Positions 1 to 11,400 of a DNA stretch of 64,000 bases are shown here, in pieces. A program made the position numbers and the translations under genes. Origin of the DNA: Holophagales bacterium. Its GTDB lineage: Bacteria > Acidobacteriota > Thermoanaerobaculia > UBA5066. The notes beneath the pieces were generated by a model. It saw only the letters and a program-made list of their open reading frames with translations. It did no database searches and was not told the DNA's origin. The stretch covers positions 620,001-684,000 of the forward strand of contig JADKBZ010000001.1 in assembly GCA_016714815.1 (NCBI GenBank). Direction: 5' to 3'. Every line of letters begins with the position of its first letter. Positions within the stretch are counted from its first letter, which is position 1.

Positions 1-2
1 CG

Positions 3-1388
<1,386 letters not shown>

Positions 1389-1443
1389 GCACCCGTCTCT
1401 GAGATGGAAGCACCCGGGGGGGCACCGGAGTAGAGTTCGCGGA

Positions 1444-2217
1444 GTGAAGCTCTCCGCCTACGGCACGACCGACCCCGGTCTCTGCCGCGCCGGCAACGAG
1501 GACGGGTTCGTCATCCGCGACCTTACGCGGGAGGCGATCTTCGAGCCGGCCGTCGTCGTCGATCAGCCCGTCGGCCCGCGCGGCGTCCTCTTCGCGGTCT
1601 GCGACGGGCTGGGAGGGCACAACGCGGGAGAGGTCGCGAGCTCGCTGGCGCTCGAGACCCTCGAGCTCGAGATGCAGGGGCTCTCCAACGCCTGTCCCCG
1701 CGTCGAGCTCTTCGAAAGAGCCGTGGAGGCGGTGAACCGGCGGGTCTGGTCCGAATCGCTTCTCCACCCGAAGCTGTCGGGGATGGGGACGACGCTCACC
1801 GCCGCAATCGTCTGCGGCGAACGGGTCCTCATCGCGCACGTCGGCGACTCGAGGGCGTACTTCGCGCGCGGCGGGCGGCTCGAGCAGATCACCCGGGATC
1901 AGTCGATCGCCGGGCAGCTCGTCGCTTCCGGGGTCATGACGGAAGAGGAAGCGATGAAGTCCCCGTTCCGCCATGTCCTGGTGCAGGCCATCGGACTGAA
2001 GGAAAAGGTGGAGGTCGCCCTCGACGGGATCGACCTCGTCCCGGGGGACACGCTCCTCCTCTGCACCGACGGGCTGAGCGGAATGGTGGGCATCGCGGAC
2101 CTGCACGTCTACCTCGCGCGGGAAGACCTCGAGGCCACCGGAGACGCCCTCGTGGCGCTTGCCAACGAGAACGGCGGAGACGACAACATAACCGTCGTCC
2201 TCATCCGGGTCTCCTGA
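1444..2217 (+). CDS. PP2C-family serine/threonine protein phosphatase
   Basis: This 257-residue protein carries the full set of PP2C metal-binding motifs: AGNEDGF near the N-terminus, CDGLGGHNAGE, MGTTLTAAI, HVGDSRAYF, LLCTDGLSGM and the C-terminal GGDDNITVV. The length matches the single-domain bacterial Stp/PrpC type, which removes phosphate from Ser/Thr using two metal ions. I placed the start at the GTG at 1444 because the homologous part begins right there (KLSAYGTTDPG); the open frame continues upstream over the end of the kinase gene without family resemblance. Together with the upstream kinase it forms a reversible phosphorylation pair. No transmembrane segment is visible, so it acts in the cytoplasm. 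Confidence 0.95.
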   Translation: MKLSAYGTTDPGLCRAGNEDGFVIRDLTREAIFEPAVVVDQPVGPRGVLFAVCDGLGGHNAGEVASSLALETLELEMQGLSNACPRVELFERAVEAVNRRVWSESLLHPKLSGMGTTLTAAIVCGERVLIAHVGDSRAYFARGGRLEQITRDQSIAGQLVASGVMTEEEAMKSPFRHVLVQAIGLKEKVEVALDGIDLVPGDTLLLCTDGLSGMVGIADLHVYLAREDLEATGDALVALANENGGDDNITVVLIRVS

Positions 2218-2263
2218 CGAGAGGAGGATCTGCTGGCCGCGCGGGAAAGGCTCGCGCACGGAG

Positions 2264-3292
2264 GTGGCCTTGTCGGGAAGCGGCTTCTTTCACGTCGGGT
2301 CCGGCACGGGGCTCCGGCGCCTCGCCGGATCGGATGAGGCCCTCGGCGCCCGAGAGCAGGGCGGCTACGTCTGGATGGACCTCCGGGACCCGACCAGGGA
2401 GGAGCTGGATGCCATCGCCGGGCCGCTGGGCATTCATCCGCTCGCCGTCGAGGACTGCCTGGACGAGGAGCAGATTCCCAAGATCGAGGACTACCCGGGC
2501 CACACCTTCATCCTCTTCAACCGCTTCCGGTACCTCGACAGGGAGCTGGTCGTCGAAGAGGTGGACTTCCTGTTCGGGAAGAACTTCCTCGTCACCGTGA
2601 GCGGCCGTAACGGGGGCGACGGGGGCGCGTTCGAGAAGGCCGAAGCGATGGTGGGTGCCGAGAGCGGGACGGTGGAGAAAGGTCCCGACTTTCTGCTCCA
2701 CGTCCTCCTCGATCAGACGGTAGACGGCAAGCTCGACGCGATCGAGGCGATGGAGGACGACATCGAGGCGGCCGAGGAGGAGCTGCTCAGGGATACGACC
2801 GAGTTTCGGCTCGAGGTGCTCGTGCGCCTCCGGCGTTCGCTCCTGCTGCTTCGCAAGAGTCTCTTCCACGAGCGCGAGATCCTCGTCAAGGTCTGCCGCA
2901 AGGACTCGCCGTACATCACCGAGCCGGCCATCTACCACTTCCGCGACATCTACGACCACCTGACGAAGTTCTTCGAGTTCAGCGAGATGAACCGCGACAT
3001 CCTGACCAGCCTGATGGAGATGCACCTGTCGCTCACGAACAACCGGATGGCCAGGGTCGCGAACCGCACGAACAGCAGCGTCCGCAGGCTCACGCTCATC
3101 ACGACGGTCTTCATGCCAATGACTCTCCTGGCGGGAATCGGCGGCATGTCCGAATGGAGCATGATGACCGGGCCCCTCAACTGGAAGCTCGCCTACCCGC
3201 TCTTCTTCCTCGGAATGGCCGTGATCGGAGGCTCGAGCTACTACCTGCTCCGGTGGCTGGAGCGGCGCGACCAGGCGCGCCCGGAGTCCTAG
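2264..3292 (+). CDS. CorA-like divalent cation channel with GMS in place of GMN
   Basis: The 342-residue protein has CorA architecture. A long acidic cytoplasmic N-terminal domain (about residues 1-270) includes the typical EDCL...QIPKIEDY region and helical EAMEDDIEAAEEELL. Two C-terminal membrane helices follow (about 275-300 and 310-333) and a short charged tail. CorA channels form pentamers that let Mg2+, Co2+ or Ni2+ enter the cytoplasm, and the Gly-Met-Asn motif after the first helix is the selectivity signature. Here the site reads AGIGGMSEW, so Asn is replaced by Ser. It may belong to a divergent subfamily with altered selectivity. The start is the GTG at 2264; a TTG at 2270 is the only close alternative. 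It lies 46 bp after the phosphatase gene, so co-transcription is possible. Confidence 0.9.
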   Translation: MALSGSGFFHVGSGTGLRRLAGSDEALGAREQGGYVWMDLRDPTREELDAIAGPLGIHPLAVEDCLDEEQIPKIEDYPGHTFILFNRFRYLDRELVVEEVDFLFGKNFLVTVSGRNGGDGGAFEKAEAMVGAESGTVEKGPDFLLHVLLDQTVDGKLDAIEAMEDDIEAAEEELLRDTTEFRLEVLVRLRRSLLLLRKSLFHEREILVKVCRKDSPYITEPAIYHFRDIYDHLTKFFEFSEMNRDILTSLMEMHLSLTNNRMARVANRTNSSVRRLTLITTVFMPMTLLAGIGGMSEWSMMTGPLNWKLAYPLFFLGMAVIGGSSYYLLRWLERRDQARPES

Positions 3293-3316
3293 CCGGTTCC
3301 CGAGGGAGGCGAGAGG

Positions 3317-5089
3317 ATGGACGAGCGATCGACCTCGGGCGGCGCGACCCCCGCCGGCAACCCCTTCGCGAGGCGGGCCGCCCCGCAGGGCCCGGGGCGC
3401 TGGATCCCCATCCTGGCGGTGCTGCGCACGTACGAGCGCGCGTGGCTCGTCAGCGACCTCGTCGCCGGCCTCGTCCTGACGGCGATCCTCGTCCCCGTCG
3501 GGATGGGCTACGCGGAGGCCGCGGGCCTGCCCGCCATCTACGGGCTCTACGCCACCATCGTCCCGCTCCTGGCGTACGCGGTCTTCGGCCCGAGCCGGAT
3601 CCTCGTTCTCGGGCCAGACTCGGCGCTGGCCGCCTTCATCGCGGCGGCGGTCCTGCCGCACGCCGCCGGGAACCCGCAGCGGGCGGTCGCGCTCGCCGGG
3701 CTCCTCGCCGTCCTGACGGGCGTCCTCTGCATGGCGGGCGGCCTCGCCCGGCTCGGCTTCATCACCGACCTCCTCTCGAAGCCGGTCCGGTACGGGTACC
3801 TCAACGGGATCGCGCTCACCGTCCTCGTCGGCCAGCTCCCGAAGGTCTTCGGGTTCAAGGTCGGCGGGGAGAGCCTCCTGCAGAAGGGGGCGGGCCTGGT
3901 CGAGGGGATCCGCAGCGGCCAGACCGTCGAAACGGCGCTCGCCCTCGGCCTGGCGAGCCTCGTCGTGATCCTGGGGTTCAGGAGGTGGTTGCCGAAGGTC
4001 CCTGGAGCGCTCGTCGCGGTCGTCGGCGCGACGATCGTCTCGTCCGCCTTGAGCCTAGCGGCGGCGTACGGGGTCTCCGTCGTCGGCCCCCTGCCGCAGG
4101 GCCTGCCGGCCTTCCAGATACCGGCCGTCTCCCTGGCCGACGTCCGCTTCCTCTTCCTGAACGCCCTTGCGATCGCCCTCGTCTCCTTCGCCGACATGAG
4201 CGTCCTCTCCCGCACCTTCGCGCTGCGCGGCCGCTACGAGGTCGACGCCAACCAGGAGCTGATCGCCCTCGGCGCCGCCAACGTGGCGACGGGCTTCTTC
4301 CAGGGCTTCGCCATCACCAGCAGCTCGTCGCGGACGCCGGTGGCCGAGGCGGCGGGGGCGAAGACGCAGCTCACGGGCGTCGTCGGCGCCGCCTGCATCG
4401 CGCTCCTCCTCGTCTTCGGGCCGAGGCTCCTTTCGGACCTGCCGCACGCGGTCCTCGGCGCCGTCGTCATCTCCGCCTGCCTCGGGCTCGTCGAGATCTC
4501 CGGCGTCCTGCGTCTCTGGCGGCTGCGGCCCGGGGAGTTCGTGCTGTCGATCGTCTGCTTCCTCGGCGTGGCGCTCTTCGGCGTCATCGAGGGGATCTTC
4601 ATCGCCGTCGGCCTCGCGCTCGCCGACTTCGTCTGGCGCGCGTGGCGCCCCTACGACGCCGTGCTGGGGTGTGTCGAGGGGATCGAGGGTTACCACGACG
4701 TCTCCCGTCACCCCGAAGGCAGAAGAATCCCCGGTCTCGTCCTCTTCCGGTGGGACGCGCCCCTCTTCTTCGCCAACGCCGAAACGTTCCACGCGCACGT
4801 CCTGCGTGCGGTCGCCCTGGCGCCGACGCCGACGAAATGGGTCGTCGTGGCCGCCGAGCCCGTGACCGACATCGACACCACGGCCGCCGACGAGCTGGCC
4901 GCGCTGGATCAGGAGCTCGAGGAAGCCGGCATCGAGATCTGTTTCGCCGAGATGAAAGGTCCGGTGAAGGACCGCCTGAAGAAGTACGGCCTTTTCGCGA
5001 AGCTCGGAGCGGGGAACTTCTTCCCCACGATCGAGCAGGCGGTGGCCGCGTACCTCTCGCGGTACGGATCTGAGCCACCTCGACCGTAG
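3317..5089 (+). CDS. SulP-family sulfate/anion permease with STAS domain
   Basis: The 590-residue inner-membrane protein has the SulP/SLC26 layout. A multi-helix transport domain begins with DLVAGLVLTAILVPVGMGYA and GLYATIVPLLAYAVFGPSR, the classical SulP signature near residues 55-100. A cytoplasmic STAS domain (about residues 450-580) follows, with the LFRWDAPLFFANAE strand. SulP proteins move sulfate, bicarbonate or other small anions, often coupled to H+ or Na+; the substrate cannot be read from this sequence. The ATG at 3317 follows a purine-rich GAGGCGAGAGG. It sits 24 bp after the CorA-like gene, so the two may be co-transcribed. Length is normal for the family. Confidence 0.95.
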   Translation: MDERSTSGGATPAGNPFARRAAPQGPGRWIPILAVLRTYERAWLVSDLVAGLVLTAILVPVGMGYAEAAGLPAIYGLYATIVPLLAYAVFGPSRILVLGPDSALAAFIAAAVLPHAAGNPQRAVALAGLLAVLTGVLCMAGGLARLGFITDLLSKPVRYGYLNGIALTVLVGQLPKVFGFKVGGESLLQKGAGLVEGIRSGQTVETALALGLASLVVILGFRRWLPKVPGALVAVVGATIVSSALSLAAAYGVSVVGPLPQGLPAFQIPAVSLADVRFLFLNALAIALVSFADMSVLSRTFALRGRYEVDANQELIALGAANVATGFFQGFAITSSSSRTPVAEAAGAKTQLTGVVGAACIALLLVFGPRLLSDLPHAVLGAVVISACLGLVEISGVLRLWRLRPGEFVLSIVCFLGVALFGVIEGIFIAVGLALADFVWRAWRPYDAVLGCVEGIEGYHDVSRHPEGRRIPGLVLFRWDAPLFFANAETFHAHVLRAVALAPTPTKWVVVAAEPVTDIDTTAADELAALDQELEEAGIEICFAEMKGPVKDRLKKYGLFAKLGAGNFFPTIEQAVAAYLSRYGSEPPRP

Positions 5090-5153
5090 GACCGTGTGCT
5101 CCTTTTCCTTACCTTAGAATCCCGCCGGTCAAACGGGAAGACCGGAGGAGCAC

Positions 5154-6695
5154 GTGAAGAACGGATGGAGAGTGATAGGAGTGGTCGCCCTGGCGGTGAC
5201 GGCATTCGGGGCAGGATCCGCCCCGGCCGCGGACGGGGTCGAAACGGAAGCGATCGCCGAGGGGCAGCTCCTTCAGGGCGCCCTGCCGGCCCCACGGCTG
5301 ACGCTGGCCGGGCTTCCGGGAGACGACGTGCTCTCCGAGCTCGTCTCCGACGCCGCGCCGGGACCGAAGAACCCGGCCGCTGAAACCGGCGCCGCGGCCC
5401 CCGCTCCCTGGGTCGCGAAGGAGCGGCGGCTGGGCTTCGCAGCCGGAACGGTGGTCCTCCTGGAGGCGCTCCCCTGGACGGTGAACCGGTACCTGAACAA
5501 GTCGGAGTTCGCCTACATCTCGGTGGACACGGTCCGGCAGAACCTCGAGACGGGGTTCACCTACGACCGGGACTCCTTCCACACCGACCAGTCGTCGCAC
5601 CCCTTTCACGGCAGCCTCTTCTTCAACGCGGCGCGCTCGAACGGATACTCGTTCTGGGAGTCGGGCGCCTTCGCCTTCCTCGGCAGCTTCGCGTGGGAAG
5701 TGGGGATGGAGTCGGAGCCGCCGGCCTTCAACGACCTCGTCAACACCACGCTCGGCGGCATGGACAAGGGCGAGGTGTTCCATCGGCTCGCCACCCTGGT
5801 CCGTGACAACACCGCCCGGGGCTCGTCCCGCTTCTGGCGGGAGCTCGGCGCCGCCGCCCTGGACCCGGCCGGAACCTTCACGAGGCTCCTGAACGGGGAG
5901 CTGAACAAGTATTACGAGAACCCCCCTGACCGCGTCCCCACACGGTTCGTCGTCAATCTCGAAGCCTTCTTCCGCACCCGCGTCGGGTCGCTCGTCGGCG
6001 ACGAGAACAACAACCAGGGGGGGGCCGAGTTCCGCGCCCGCTACGGAGACCCGTTCGACGGCGAGCACCACACTCCCTACGAGTACTTCGACGTGGCGCT
6101 GACCCTGACCTACCCGGCCTCGGCGTTCATCTCCCGCGCGGAGAGCCGCGGCGTCCTCACGAGCCGGGCCCTTGGCGGCGGCGGGAAGTCGAAGCAGCGG
6201 CTCGCCCTCCTCCTCCACTTCAACTACTACGACAACGCGCCGGTCGCCTTCGGGGCGGAGTCGTTCGATCTCGACCACCAGCTCCTCCTGCCGCTCGCTC
6301 ACGATGTCGAGCTGCGCACCGAGGCCGGGATCTCGGCCGCTCCCCTCGCCGCGCTGGAGGTCGACTACCTCGACCTGGCGACGCTGATCTTCGGCCGGAG
6401 CTTCGACTACGGCCCCTCCGCGGGTCTCCACGCCGCGGCCCGGTTCCGCCGCCACGAGATCGACCTCGTGAAGCTCTCCTGGGGCCTCTTCTGGCAGTCG
6501 ACGCTCGACGGCGTCAGCGACGGCAGCCGCGTCCACTCCTTCGCTGCGGAAGCCCGCGTTCCGCTCCTCGGCGGCCGTTACTCGGTCGGCGCGGAGTGGA
6601 GCTGGATCAACCGCATGACGTCCTACGACATCCTCCCGTCGATCGACAAATCCAGGACCGCCGTCCGGGTCTTCGGGACCGTGACCTTCCGCTAG
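5154..6695 (+). CDS. DUF3943-type envelope protein
   Basis: The 513-residue protein starts at a GTG with GGAGGAG just upstream and has a cleavable-looking signal peptide (VVALAVTAFGAGSAPAADG). The central part contains the pattern HPFHGSLFFNAARSNGYSFW followed by SGAFAFLGSFAWEVGME, which I recognise as DUF3943. The C-terminal half is rich in alternating aromatic strands and ends in VFGTVTFR, typical of an outer-membrane beta-barrel. The family has no established biochemical role. A second barrel gene begins 4 bp downstream, so the two are probably translated from one message and may work together in the outer membrane. Confidence 0.8.
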   Translation: MKNGWRVIGVVALAVTAFGAGSAPAADGVETEAIAEGQLLQGALPAPRLTLAGLPGDDVLSELVSDAAPGPKNPAAETGAAAPAPWVAKERRLGFAAGTVVLLEALPWTVNRYLNKSEFAYISVDTVRQNLETGFTYDRDSFHTDQSSHPFHGSLFFNAARSNGYSFWESGAFAFLGSFAWEVGMESEPPAFNDLVNTTLGGMDKGEVFHRLATLVRDNTARGSSRFWRELGAAALDPAGTFTRLLNGELNKYYENPPDRVPTRFVVNLEAFFRTRVGSLVGDENNNQGGAEFRARYGDPFDGEHHTPYEYFDVALTLTYPASAFISRAESRGVLTSRALGGGGKSKQRLALLLHFNYYDNAPVAFGAESFDLDHQLLLPLAHDVELRTEAGISAAPLAALEVDYLDLATLIFGRSFDYGPSAGLHAAARFRRHEIDLVKLSWGLFWQSTLDGVSDGSRVHSFAAEARVPLLGGRYSVGAEWSWINRMTSYDILPSIDKSRTAVRVFGTVTFR

Positions 6696-6699
6696 AGAG

Positions 6700-7344
6700 A
6701 TGACGATGAACGGACAGCGAATCTTCCGTCGCGCGGCCGGCCTCGCCGCCGCCCTCCTTCTCTCCCTCCCCGCGGCCGCAGAGGAGGCCGGGCCCTTCGA
6801 GGTGACTCTCGTCTACGGCGCGGGCTTCGGCAGCCGGGTCCAGACGCACCCCACCGAGGAGATCCGGATCGCCAACTCGGGCCTGGCCGGGGTGAGGCTC
6901 GGCTACGCCGTCGGCCCGTCCTTCCGGCTCGAGGCCGGCTGGACGCACGCCTCGACCGATCTCCTGTCCCGCGACCCTTCGGTGGAGGCCTCGTACGAAA
7001 AGATCGGAGACGTGAAGACCGACGCCTACGAGCTGAACGCCTTCTACGACTTCGGCCGCAAGGCGGCGCGGGGCTACCTCGGCCTGGGCGCCGGGGGAAT
7101 GAGGATCGCGCCGGCGATCGGGACTCTCTCGGAGTCGGAAACGCGATTCGCCTTGAATGCGGCAGCCGGCGTCCGGTTCTTCCTGACGCCGCACCTGGGT
7201 CTTCGGCTCGACGGCCGCTGGCGCTGGCGGGACGGGAAGACGAGGATCGGGACGCTCCCGTGCAACGAGGAGGAGTGCCTCATCTTCACGACGAACTGGT
7301 ACTCCAGCTCGGAGCTGACGGCGGGAGTGACGTACCGCTTCTGA
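6700..7344 (+). CDS. Outer-membrane beta-barrel protein (OmpA/OmpW-like fold)
   Basis: A 214-residue protein with an N-terminal signal peptide (FRRAAGLAAALLLSLPAAAEE) followed by about eight amphipathic strands. It ends in TAGVTYRF, with the terminal Phe recognised by the barrel-assembly machinery. The glycine-aromatic strand pattern (FRLEAGWTHAS, GYLGLGAGGMRI, LGLRLDGRWRW) fits a small eight-strand barrel. It starts 4 bp after the DUF3943 gene, which indicates coupling, and a strong hairpin follows its stop codon. No ligand-specific motif is visible, so a precise role cannot be given. Confidence 0.8.
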   Translation: MTMNGQRIFRRAAGLAAALLLSLPAAAEEAGPFEVTLVYGAGFGSRVQTHPTEEIRIANSGLAGVRLGYAVGPSFRLEAGWTHASTDLLSRDPSVEASYEKIGDVKTDAYELNAFYDFGRKAARGYLGLGAGGMRIAPAIGTLSESETRFALNAAAGVRFFLTPHLGLRLDGRWRWRDGKTRIGTLPCNEEECLIFTTNWYSSSELTAGVTYRF

Positions 7345-7345
7345 T

Positions 7346-7385
7346 CCGGTCCGGGCCGGAGCGGCGAGGCTCCGGCCCGGACCGG
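7346..7385 (+). terminator. Strong GC-rich hairpin after the barrel gene
   Basis: Bases 7346-7362 pair with 7369-7385 in an uninterrupted 17-bp GC-rich stem with a six-base loop, directly after the stop codon at 7344. No T-run follows, so it may act as a Rho-assisted terminator or an RNA 3'-end stabiliser rather than a classical intrinsic terminator. Confidence 0.7.
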
Positions 7386-7488
7386 GGCGAGCCATTTCGC
7401 GGACCAGGTTGCGGGAAACGGCTGCCGCACTCAGGCTCACGGCGGTGCCGTGAGCCTCCAGGGGCTTTCCGGGCGGGAGTCTTCTCGC

Positions 7489-8295
7489 CTAGTCGATGCT
7501 GAATTTGAGCAGCTCGACCGGCGACGTCCCCAGGATCTCGAACGGGAAATCCTGAATGACATCGGGCGCCGTGGTCGGGTTTCCGCTGTCGAGCGCATCC
7601 GCCCAGGTTCCTGCCGCAACCGTGAACTGGCGACCATTCCCGCCTCCCCGGCTTCCCGGGATGGTCGAGGGCGGGTCGAAGTGAGCTCCGGCTCCAGTGA
7701 CCGTCGAAGCCCAGTCGAGCCAGTAGATTCCCGGCGCCAGCAGCGTGCCGACCGTCACGTTGTTCCGGTAGATCCTCCGGGTGGTTCCCGGGGCGGTCCC
7801 GGGGGGGGGGACGGTGCTGTTGCTGATCCGCAACAAGGTTGAGTCCGTAGTCGAGGCCATCCGATTCGTGGTCGTGTCGCCGAAGGCGATCGTCGTGCAG
7901 CCGACGTCACCCGGCCGGAGGCCAGCAGCGCAGGGACCCCAGATCTGGAGAGTGTAGGCCGTGAATGGCGACGGTGGCCCCGTCACGCCCGTCTGATACG
8001 AGTACAGGTTGACCGATGTCACCGTCCAACCCGTTCCCGCGGGCACGGTGAAATCGTCGGCGAGCCGGTTCGAGCCCTGGGTCCCGCCGAATCCAAGGGT
8101 CGTATTGGCTTCCGTCGTGTTCCCCGTGTTGTGCTGGACCTCGGACCAACTGAACCCGGCCGGCGCGGCGACCCCGCTCTCAGAGGTGGCCCCGGTGCCC
8201 AGGTTGCCGTTGGTATAGAAGACCTGCGCGCCCGCCTGCGAGGCGAAAAGCAGCGCGACCGCAAGGAGCCCGAGCGATTTCAGGAACCGATTCAT
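7489..8295 (-). CDS. Secreted protein of unknown function
   Basis: The 268-residue product has a clear signal peptide (LGLLAVALLFASQAGAQ). The mature part is low in charge and rich in Thr, Gly, Ser and Asn (LGTGATSESGVAAPAG), as in bacterial surface or extracellular proteins. The middle has a beta-sandwich-like strand pattern (DDFTVPAGTGWTVTSVNLYS). The protein ends SPVELLKFSID, without a membrane anchor or sorting tail. I do not recognise a named family. It stands alone, convergent with the barrel gene, with 168 bp of its own upstream region before the efflux operon. Confidence 0.7.
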   Translation of the reverse strand: MNRFLKSLGLLAVALLFASQAGAQVFYTNGNLGTGATSESGVAAPAGFSWSEVQHNTGNTTEANTTLGFGGTQGSNRLADDFTVPAGTGWTVTSVNLYSYQTGVTGPPSPFTAYTLQIWGPCAAGLRPGDVGCTTIAFGDTTTNRMASTTDSTLLRISNSTVPPPGTAPGTTRRIYRNNVTVGTLLAPGIYWLDWASTVTGAGAHFDPPSTIPGSRGGGNGRQFTVAAGTWADALDSGNPTTAPDVIQDFPFEILGTSPVELLKFSID

Positions 8296-8463
8296 CAGAT
8301 GCCTCCATCGAGGTTGTGATCAGAGCGAAACGAATCTGTCGTTGATTTCTATCATCGAAGGATACGAGGCACAAGTAACCTCCGCGCCCGGATCATGCGT
8401 TTCCCACGGCCTCGGCGTGGCGGACGTCGAGCGTGCCGGCCATCCGGAAAGGTCCAGGCGGCC

Positions 8464-11400
8464 TCACCCCTGTCGAAGCTCCTGCGGTTCGAACTTGCCG
8501 AGCGGGGCGTCGGGTCCGGGGAGCTGGCGCTGCCGCCAGAGCAGGTAGATCGCGGGGTAGACGAGGAGCTCGAGCGCGAACGAGGTCACGAGCCCCCCGA
8601 TCATCGGGGCGGCGATCCTCTTCATGACGTCGGAGCCCGCCCCGACCGACCACATGATCGGCATCAGTCCGAGCATCGCGGCAAAGACGGTCATCGCCTT
8701 CGGCCGGATCCGCTTGACGGCGCCGTGAATAATCGCTTCGACCAGGTCGGCACGGTTCCTGAGGAGCCCCTTCGCCTTCGCCTCGTCGTACGAGAGGTCG
8801 AGGAAGAGGAGCATGAAGATGCCGGTCTCCGCGTCGAGGCCCATGAGGGCGATGATCCCGACCCAGACGGCGATCGACATGTTGTAGCCCAGGAACCAGA
8901 GGAACCAGACGGCCCCGATGATCGAGAACGGGACGGCGAGGAGGACGATCATCGTCTTCATCGTCGACTTCGTGTTCATGTACATGAGGAGCCAAATGAG
9001 GACGAGCGTGATCGGGATGACGATCTTCAGCCGCTCCCTCACGCGGATCATGTTCTCGAACTGGCCGCTCCAGACCAGCGTGTATCCGGACGGGAGGGTA
9101 ACCCTCTCGGCGACGGCCTTCTTCGCCTCCGTAACGAAGCCGCCGACGTCCTCCTTGCCGGTGTCGAAGTCGACGTAGACGTACCCCGAGAGGAGCCCGT
9201 TCTCGTTGCGGATCATCGAGGGGCCCTGGACGAGCCGGATGTCGGCGAGCTGGCCCATCGGGACCTGCGCTCCCGTCATCGTCGGAACGAGGACCCGCTC
9301 GAGGCGCGTCAGGTCCTCGCGGAGCTCTCGGGGATAGCGGAGCGAGACGGTATAGCGCTCGCGCCCCTTGATGACGGTCGTGATCGGCTCGCCGCCGATC
9401 GCCGTCATGATGACCATGTTCGCGTCGTCCACGGTGAGGCCGTAGCGGGCGAGCTGGTCGCGCTTGAGGTCGAAGTCGATGAAGTAGCCCCCGGCGACCC
9501 GCTCGGCAAAAGCGGATCGCGTCGCCGGGACGGCCCGGACGGCCGTCTCGATCTCCTTGCCGATCCGCTCGATCTCGCCGAGGTCCGAGCCGAAGACCTT
9601 GATCCCGATCGGCGTCCGGATGCCGGTCGAGAGCATGTCGATCCGGGCCTTGATCGGCATCGTCCAGGCGTTCGTCGTCCCGGGGATCTTCATCGCCCGG
9701 TCCATCTCGTCGACGAGCTCGTCGTGGGAGATCCTGTCTCGCCAGAAGGGGCGGAAGGCGGACGCGAGCCACTCCGGCGCCCAGGAGGAGTACCAGCGTT
9801 CGCGCGGGCGCCACTCGCCCTCGGGCTTCAGGATGACGGTCGTCTCCATCATCGAGAAGGGGGCGGGGTCGGTCGCGCTGTCGGCGCGGCCCGCCTTGCC
9901 GAAGACCCGCTCGACCTCGGGGAACGATTTCAGGATCCGGTCCTGCGTCTGGAGGAGCCGCTCGGCCTCCGTGACGGAGATGCCGGGCAGCGTCGTCGGC
10001 ATGTAGAGGATGCTCCCCTCGTAGAGGGGCGGCATGAACTCGGAGCCGAGCTTCAGGAAGACCGGCACGGTCGCGAGCATCGCGAGGAGGGCGGCGGCGA
10101 TCGTCGCCTTCGGGTGCTTCAGCACCAGCCGGCAGGGCGGCTCGTAGATCCTGTGGAGAATCCTCGAGACGGGGTGCTTCTCCTCGGCGTAGTACTTCCC
10201 GACGGTGACCTGGTTGACGACCCAGGCGAGCCACCTCGGCCGGAAGTGGAAGAAGTCCATCCGCGCGAAGAGCATCCGCATGGCGGGGTCGAGGGTGATC
10301 GCGAGGAACGCGGCGATCGCCATCGCGAGGTTCTTCGAGTAGGCGAGCGGCTTGAAGAGGCGCCCCTCCTGGTCGACGAGGGTGAAGACGGGGAGGAAGG
10401 CGACCGCGATGACGAGGAGGGAGAAGAAGACGGACGGGCCGACCTCCATGAGCGCCTCCAGGCGCACCTTGTGGAAGTCGCCCGGACGCCCCCCGTCGTT
10501 CCAGAGCTGGAGCTTCTTGTAGGCGTTCTCGACCTCGACGATCGCGCCGTCGACGAGGACGCCGATCGAGATGGCGATCCCCGCGAGGGACATGATGTTG
10601 ATCGTCAGCCCGAGCTGCCCGAACGGGATGAACGCGAGGACGACCGAGATCGGGATCGTCAGGATCGGGACGATCGCGCTCGGGACGTGCCAGAGGAAGA
10701 TCAGGATGATGATCGAGACGACGACGATCTCCTCGATCAGCTTCCCCTTCAGCGTTTCGACGGAGCGCTGGATGAGGTCCGAGCGGTCGTAGGTCGTGAC
10801 GACCTTCACCCCCTTCGGGAGCGACGGCTCGATGTCCTTCAGCTTCTGCTTCACCCGCTCGATGACGTGGAGGGCGTTCTCGCCGCTGCGCATGACGACG
10901 ATGCCGCCGACGACGTCCCCCTTTCCGTCGAGGTCGGCGACGCCCCGGCGGATCTCGGGTCCGAGCGAGACGCGGCCGACGTCTCCGACCGTGAGCGGAG
11001 TGCCCCGCTCGTTCGTCTTCAGGACGATCTGCTCGATGTCCTTCACCGACTTCAGGTAGCCGCGCCCGCGGACCATGTACTCGCGGCCCGAGAACTCGAT
11101 GACCCGCCCGCCGACCTCCTCGTTGCTCATCCGGATCGCCTCTGCGACGCGCGAGAGCGGCACGCCGTAGGCGGAGAGGACGTTCGGGTCGACGGTCACC
11201 TGGTACTGCTTCTGCGACCCGCCGACCGTCGCGACCTCGGCGACGCCCGGCACGGACTGGACGGCGTACTTCAGGAACCAGTCCTGGTACGACCGCAGGT
11301 CGGCGGTGCTGTTCGCACCCGACTCGTCCACGAGGGCGTACTGGAAGACCCAGCCGACGCTCGTCGCGTCGGAGCCGATCTCGGTCTTCACCCCCTGCGG

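Noticed and set aside
7489..8295. PEP-CTERM or similar sorting tail in the secreted protein
   Set aside because: The C-terminus SPVELLKFSID has no hydrophobic helix or basic cluster.
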